A DNA stretch of 24,586 bases from SZUA-229 sp964531165. Its GTDB lineage: Bacteria; Pseudomonadota; Gammaproteobacteria; SZUA-229. How positions within the stretch are numbered: the stretch's first letter is position 1; every line of letters starts with the position of its first letter. The position numbers were made by a program, and so were the translations under genes. The stretch spans positions 1 through 24,586 of the forward strand of contig CAZHEA010000048.1 of NCBI GenBank assembly GCA_964531165.1, in the 5' to 3' direction. Below, piece after piece: positions 22,746 to 24,586 of the stretch. A model generated the notes under the pieces. The model was not told the DNA's origin, searched no databases, and was given only the letters and a program-made list of their open reading frames with translations.

Positions 22746-24062
22746 TTATTCATCTTTTTCATAAACAGGTTTGCCCGCAACATAGGTTGCTCGTGTTGCA
22801 CGGTCGTCGCCCATTGTCATTAATACAAACAAAATTTCCTGAATATTTTTACAGAATTCCATGCGGTATTTAATAACAGGTGTTGAGTTTAAATTCAGCA
22901 CGACTAGATCGGCTTCCATACCGGGAGCGATACTGCCAATTTTATCTTCAAGGTACAACGCTTTGGCTGTACCCCGAGTGGCCAGATAAAATGCATGCCC
23001 GGAACTCAGTGGGAAGCCATTCATTTGAGCTACTTTATACGCTTCATTCATAGTCTGTAAAATTGAAAAACTGGTGCCCGCACCCAAATCAGTCGCCAGT
23101 CCAATTCGCACGGGTCTTTCGGATTTCATGGCATTAGATATATTGAATAAACCACTGCCTAAAAATAAATTTGATGTTGGACAATGGGCAATTGCCGTAC
23201 CGGTATCATGGCAACGTTGAAGCTCTTCCTCGGTTAAATATATTCCATGACCGAATATGGCGCGAGGCCCCAACTGACCAAATTTATCATAAACATCTAA
23301 ATAGCCAGAGCACTCTGGATAAAGTTCTTTTACCCAGGCGACTTCATCCATATTTTCAGAAACATGAGATTGCAAATAGGTTCCGGGGTGTTCTTTCCAT
23401 ACCTTGCCCGTCATCTCCATTTGCTCCGCAGAACTGGTGGGCGCGAACCTGGGGGTTACACAATATAACTGGCGGCCCTTACCATGCCATTTTTCAATGA
23501 GTGCTTTAGTTTCATCATAACCCTGTTGGGGTGTGTCGGTTAACGCATCCGGGGCATTACGATCCATCATGATCTTACCCGCAATATTACGCATACCTAA
23601 TTTTTCTGATTCTTCAAAAAAGGCATCAACCGATTCAGGGAAGACCGTACAGAATGTACAGGTGGTTGTGGTGCCATTGCGCAAGCACTCCTGAAGAAAA
23701 GTTTTTGAAACCTCACGAGAATGCTCTTTACTTTTAAATTGCTGTTCGGCAATAAAGGTGTATTTATTTAACCAGTCAATTAACTGTTTACCAAAAGCAC
23801 CTATGATTTGAGTTTGCGGGTAGTGAACATGACTATCAATAAACCCCGCGGTTATGATGCTGTCGTGATAGTGGGTTATGGGGGTATCTGCGGGGAGTGT
23901 TTTCAGGATGGTATTTGCAGGGCCGAACTGGGTGATTTTACCGTCCGCCATGACAATAATGGCGTCGGGCTCATAGATCATGCAATCTTCAATGTTTTTT
24001 TGGAACGGGTCATCCTGGAAACTTAGCGCCGCACCACGAATGGCTGTCATACTTTTCTGCAT
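22746..24062 (-). CDS. guaD: Guanine deaminase
   Basis: This 438-aa cytoplasmic zinc amidohydrolase converts guanine to xanthine and ammonia in purine catabolism. Metal and substrate motifs of the family are in order: FIDSHVHYPQ (His78, His80), FGKQLIDWLNKYTFIAEQ, PRFAPTSS, QSHVSENMDEVAWV, FGHGIYLTEEE, AHCPTSNLFLGSG and LATDLGAGTSFS. Length matches bacterial GuaD (about 430-440 aa). I chose the ATG at 24062, preceded by GAGGAAA at good spacing; an ATG 15 bases upstream overlaps that site. A long symmetric sequence at 24098-24126 precedes it and may be an operator. No other purine genes are in the window. Confidence 0.95.
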   Translation of the reverse strand: MQKSMTAIRGAALSFQDDPFQKNIEDCMIYEPDAIIVMADGKITQFGPANTILKTLPADTPITHYHDSIITAGFIDSHVHYPQTQIIGAFGKQLIDWLNKYTFIAEQQFKSKEHSREVSKTFLQECLRNGTTTTCTFCTVFPESVDAFFEESEKLGMRNIAGKIMMDRNAPDALTDTPQQGYDETKALIEKWHGKGRQLYCVTPRFAPTSSAEQMEMTGKVWKEHPGTYLQSHVSENMDEVAWVKELYPECSGYLDVYDKFGQLGPRAIFGHGIYLTEEELQRCHDTGTAIAHCPTSNLFLGSGLFNISNAMKSERPVRIGLATDLGAGTSFSILQTMNEAYKVAQMNGFPLSSGHAFYLATRGTAKALYLEDKIGSIAPGMEADLVVLNLNSTPVIKYRMEFCKNIQEILFVLMTMGDDRATRATYVAGKPVYEKDE

Positions 24063-24097
24063 GTTATATTTCCTCATATCAGTGCTATAACAAAGCC

Positions 24098-24126
24098 AAA
24101 GATTTGATTGTCAGATCAAAGTCTTT
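24098..24126. promoter_or_regulatory. Putative operator upstream of guaD
   Basis: AAAGA-TTTGAT (24098-24108) and ATCAAA-g-TCTTT (24115-24126) form an inverted repeat of 11 bases per arm with one extra base, around TGTCAG. It lies 36-64 bases upstream of the guaD start codon, where an operator or activator site would be expected. The regulator is not known and the symmetry does not match the PurR consensus. Confidence 0.45.
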
Positions 24127-24241
24127 CCAGTCTTCTAGATTCAAAAGCAACTATCTGCTATTCAAGAGCACAAGATCATGGTCTGATTATCATTAGTGGT
24201 TGTGTCGGATATTAAACTCCGACGGGGGGCTGTGCGGAATA

Positions 24242-24298
24242 AGTAGGGTCAGATCTCACTTATTTATAATATTAGAAACAGTTGGGACCTGACCTACT
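24242..24298. repeat. Imperfect palindromic element with GGGTCAG ends
   Basis: AGTAGGGTCAGATCTCA (24242-24258) and TTGGGACCTGACCTACT (24282-24298) are imperfect inverted copies around an AT-rich centre. The GGGTCAG-type end is similar in style to, but not the same as, the GGGGTCGGAGTC family. A separate inverted repeat GTCGGA-N8-TCCGAC lies just upstream (24204-24223). Confidence 0.65.
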
Positions 24299-24335
24299 CA
24301 TTATTGTTTAATTTCACTTGATTACGCACTAACGA

Positions 24336-24586
24336 TTATTCAGTATCGGAAGAACTTTCACTATTTAATTCATCGAACTTGGCAGCCATTGTTGGATTGC
24401 GTCGAGTCAGTTTTTTGATGGTTACATCCTGAGCTTTGTTGTTTGCAAGACGAAGGTTTCGATCTGTTCCGAGTAGGGCATCCTTTGTCTTTTGAAGATG
24501 ATCAATTGACTTGTCAATTTCATCGATGGCGGTTTCGAATTTTCTGGAGGCAAGATCATAGTTCTTTGCGAATGCGGTCTTGAATT
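24336..24586 (-). CDS. DUF2130 domain protein (partial, C-terminal end)
   Basis: The last 82 residues before the stop at 24338-24336 are visible; the gene runs off the right edge. The stretch FETAIDEIDKSIDHLQKTKD, the following ALLGTDRNLRLANNKAQDVT, and IKKLTRRNPTMAAKF match the highly conserved C-terminus of DUF2130 proteins. These are soluble proteins with a long N-terminal coiled coil and no known activity. The very end (NSESSSDTE) is a short acidic tail. The N-terminal part cannot be judged. Confidence 0.85.
   Translation of the reverse strand, partial: FKTAFAKNYDLASRKFETAIDEIDKSIDHLQKTKDALLGTDRNLRLANNKAQDVTIKKLTRRNPTMAAKFDELNSESSSDTE

Overview
The window looks like a chromosomal segment of a moderate-to-low GC gammaproteobacterium able to reduce nitric oxide. 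This is inferred from the gene families (NorCB, Dnr-type regulator, YqjG-type reductase, 7TMR-DISM-type kinase) and gene style; the species cannot be read from the sequence. It is a draft assembly: a run of exactly 100 N (14332-14431) sits inside a 12-bp tandem repeat in the largest gene. No tRNA, rRNA, CRISPR array or transposase gene was seen.

Region 1 (1-3913) is a nitric oxide module. The norCB operon (norB cut by the window edge) is transcribed leftward. Divergent from it are a Crp/Fnr-family NO regulator (Dnr/NnrR type), a hemerythrin-like protein, a DUF2249 protein and a polytopic NnrS-like membrane protein. A perfect Fnr/Dnr box lies between the two arms, and a degenerate box with a well-placed -10 precedes the hemerythrin gene.

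Region 2 (3923-9117) is a set of housekeeping and accessory genes: an NlpC/P60 lipoprotein; a LysR regulator divergent from DoxX, a glutathionyl-hydroquinone reductase and a pirin (a plausible quinone/redox detoxification cluster); and a patatin-like phospholipase. Short palindromic or MITE-like repeats separate several of these genes.

Region 3 (9118-20485) is the least ordinary part. It holds a 1833-codon exported lipase-like protein with Ig-like, beta-propeller, InlB-like and cadherin-like segments and a Gly-rich/TM C-terminal sorting tail; an unknown exported 219-aa protein; an unknown exported coiled-coil protein with a 53-aa Trp-rich lipoprotein upstream of it; and a two-component system (NarL-type response regulator, 7TMR-DISM-like histidine kinase). 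A near-identical 7-2-7 palindrome of NarL geometry occurs upstream of both the giant gene and the response regulator, each about 31 bp before a -10-like hexamer. It suggests that the two-component system controls the surface proteins and itself.

Region 4 (20486-24586) has an intergenic stretch with two related palindromic elements and a triplicated 13-mer, then leftward genes: an exported DUF1254/DUF1214 protein with a clear intrinsic terminator, guanine deaminase, and the C-terminus of a DUF2130 protein.
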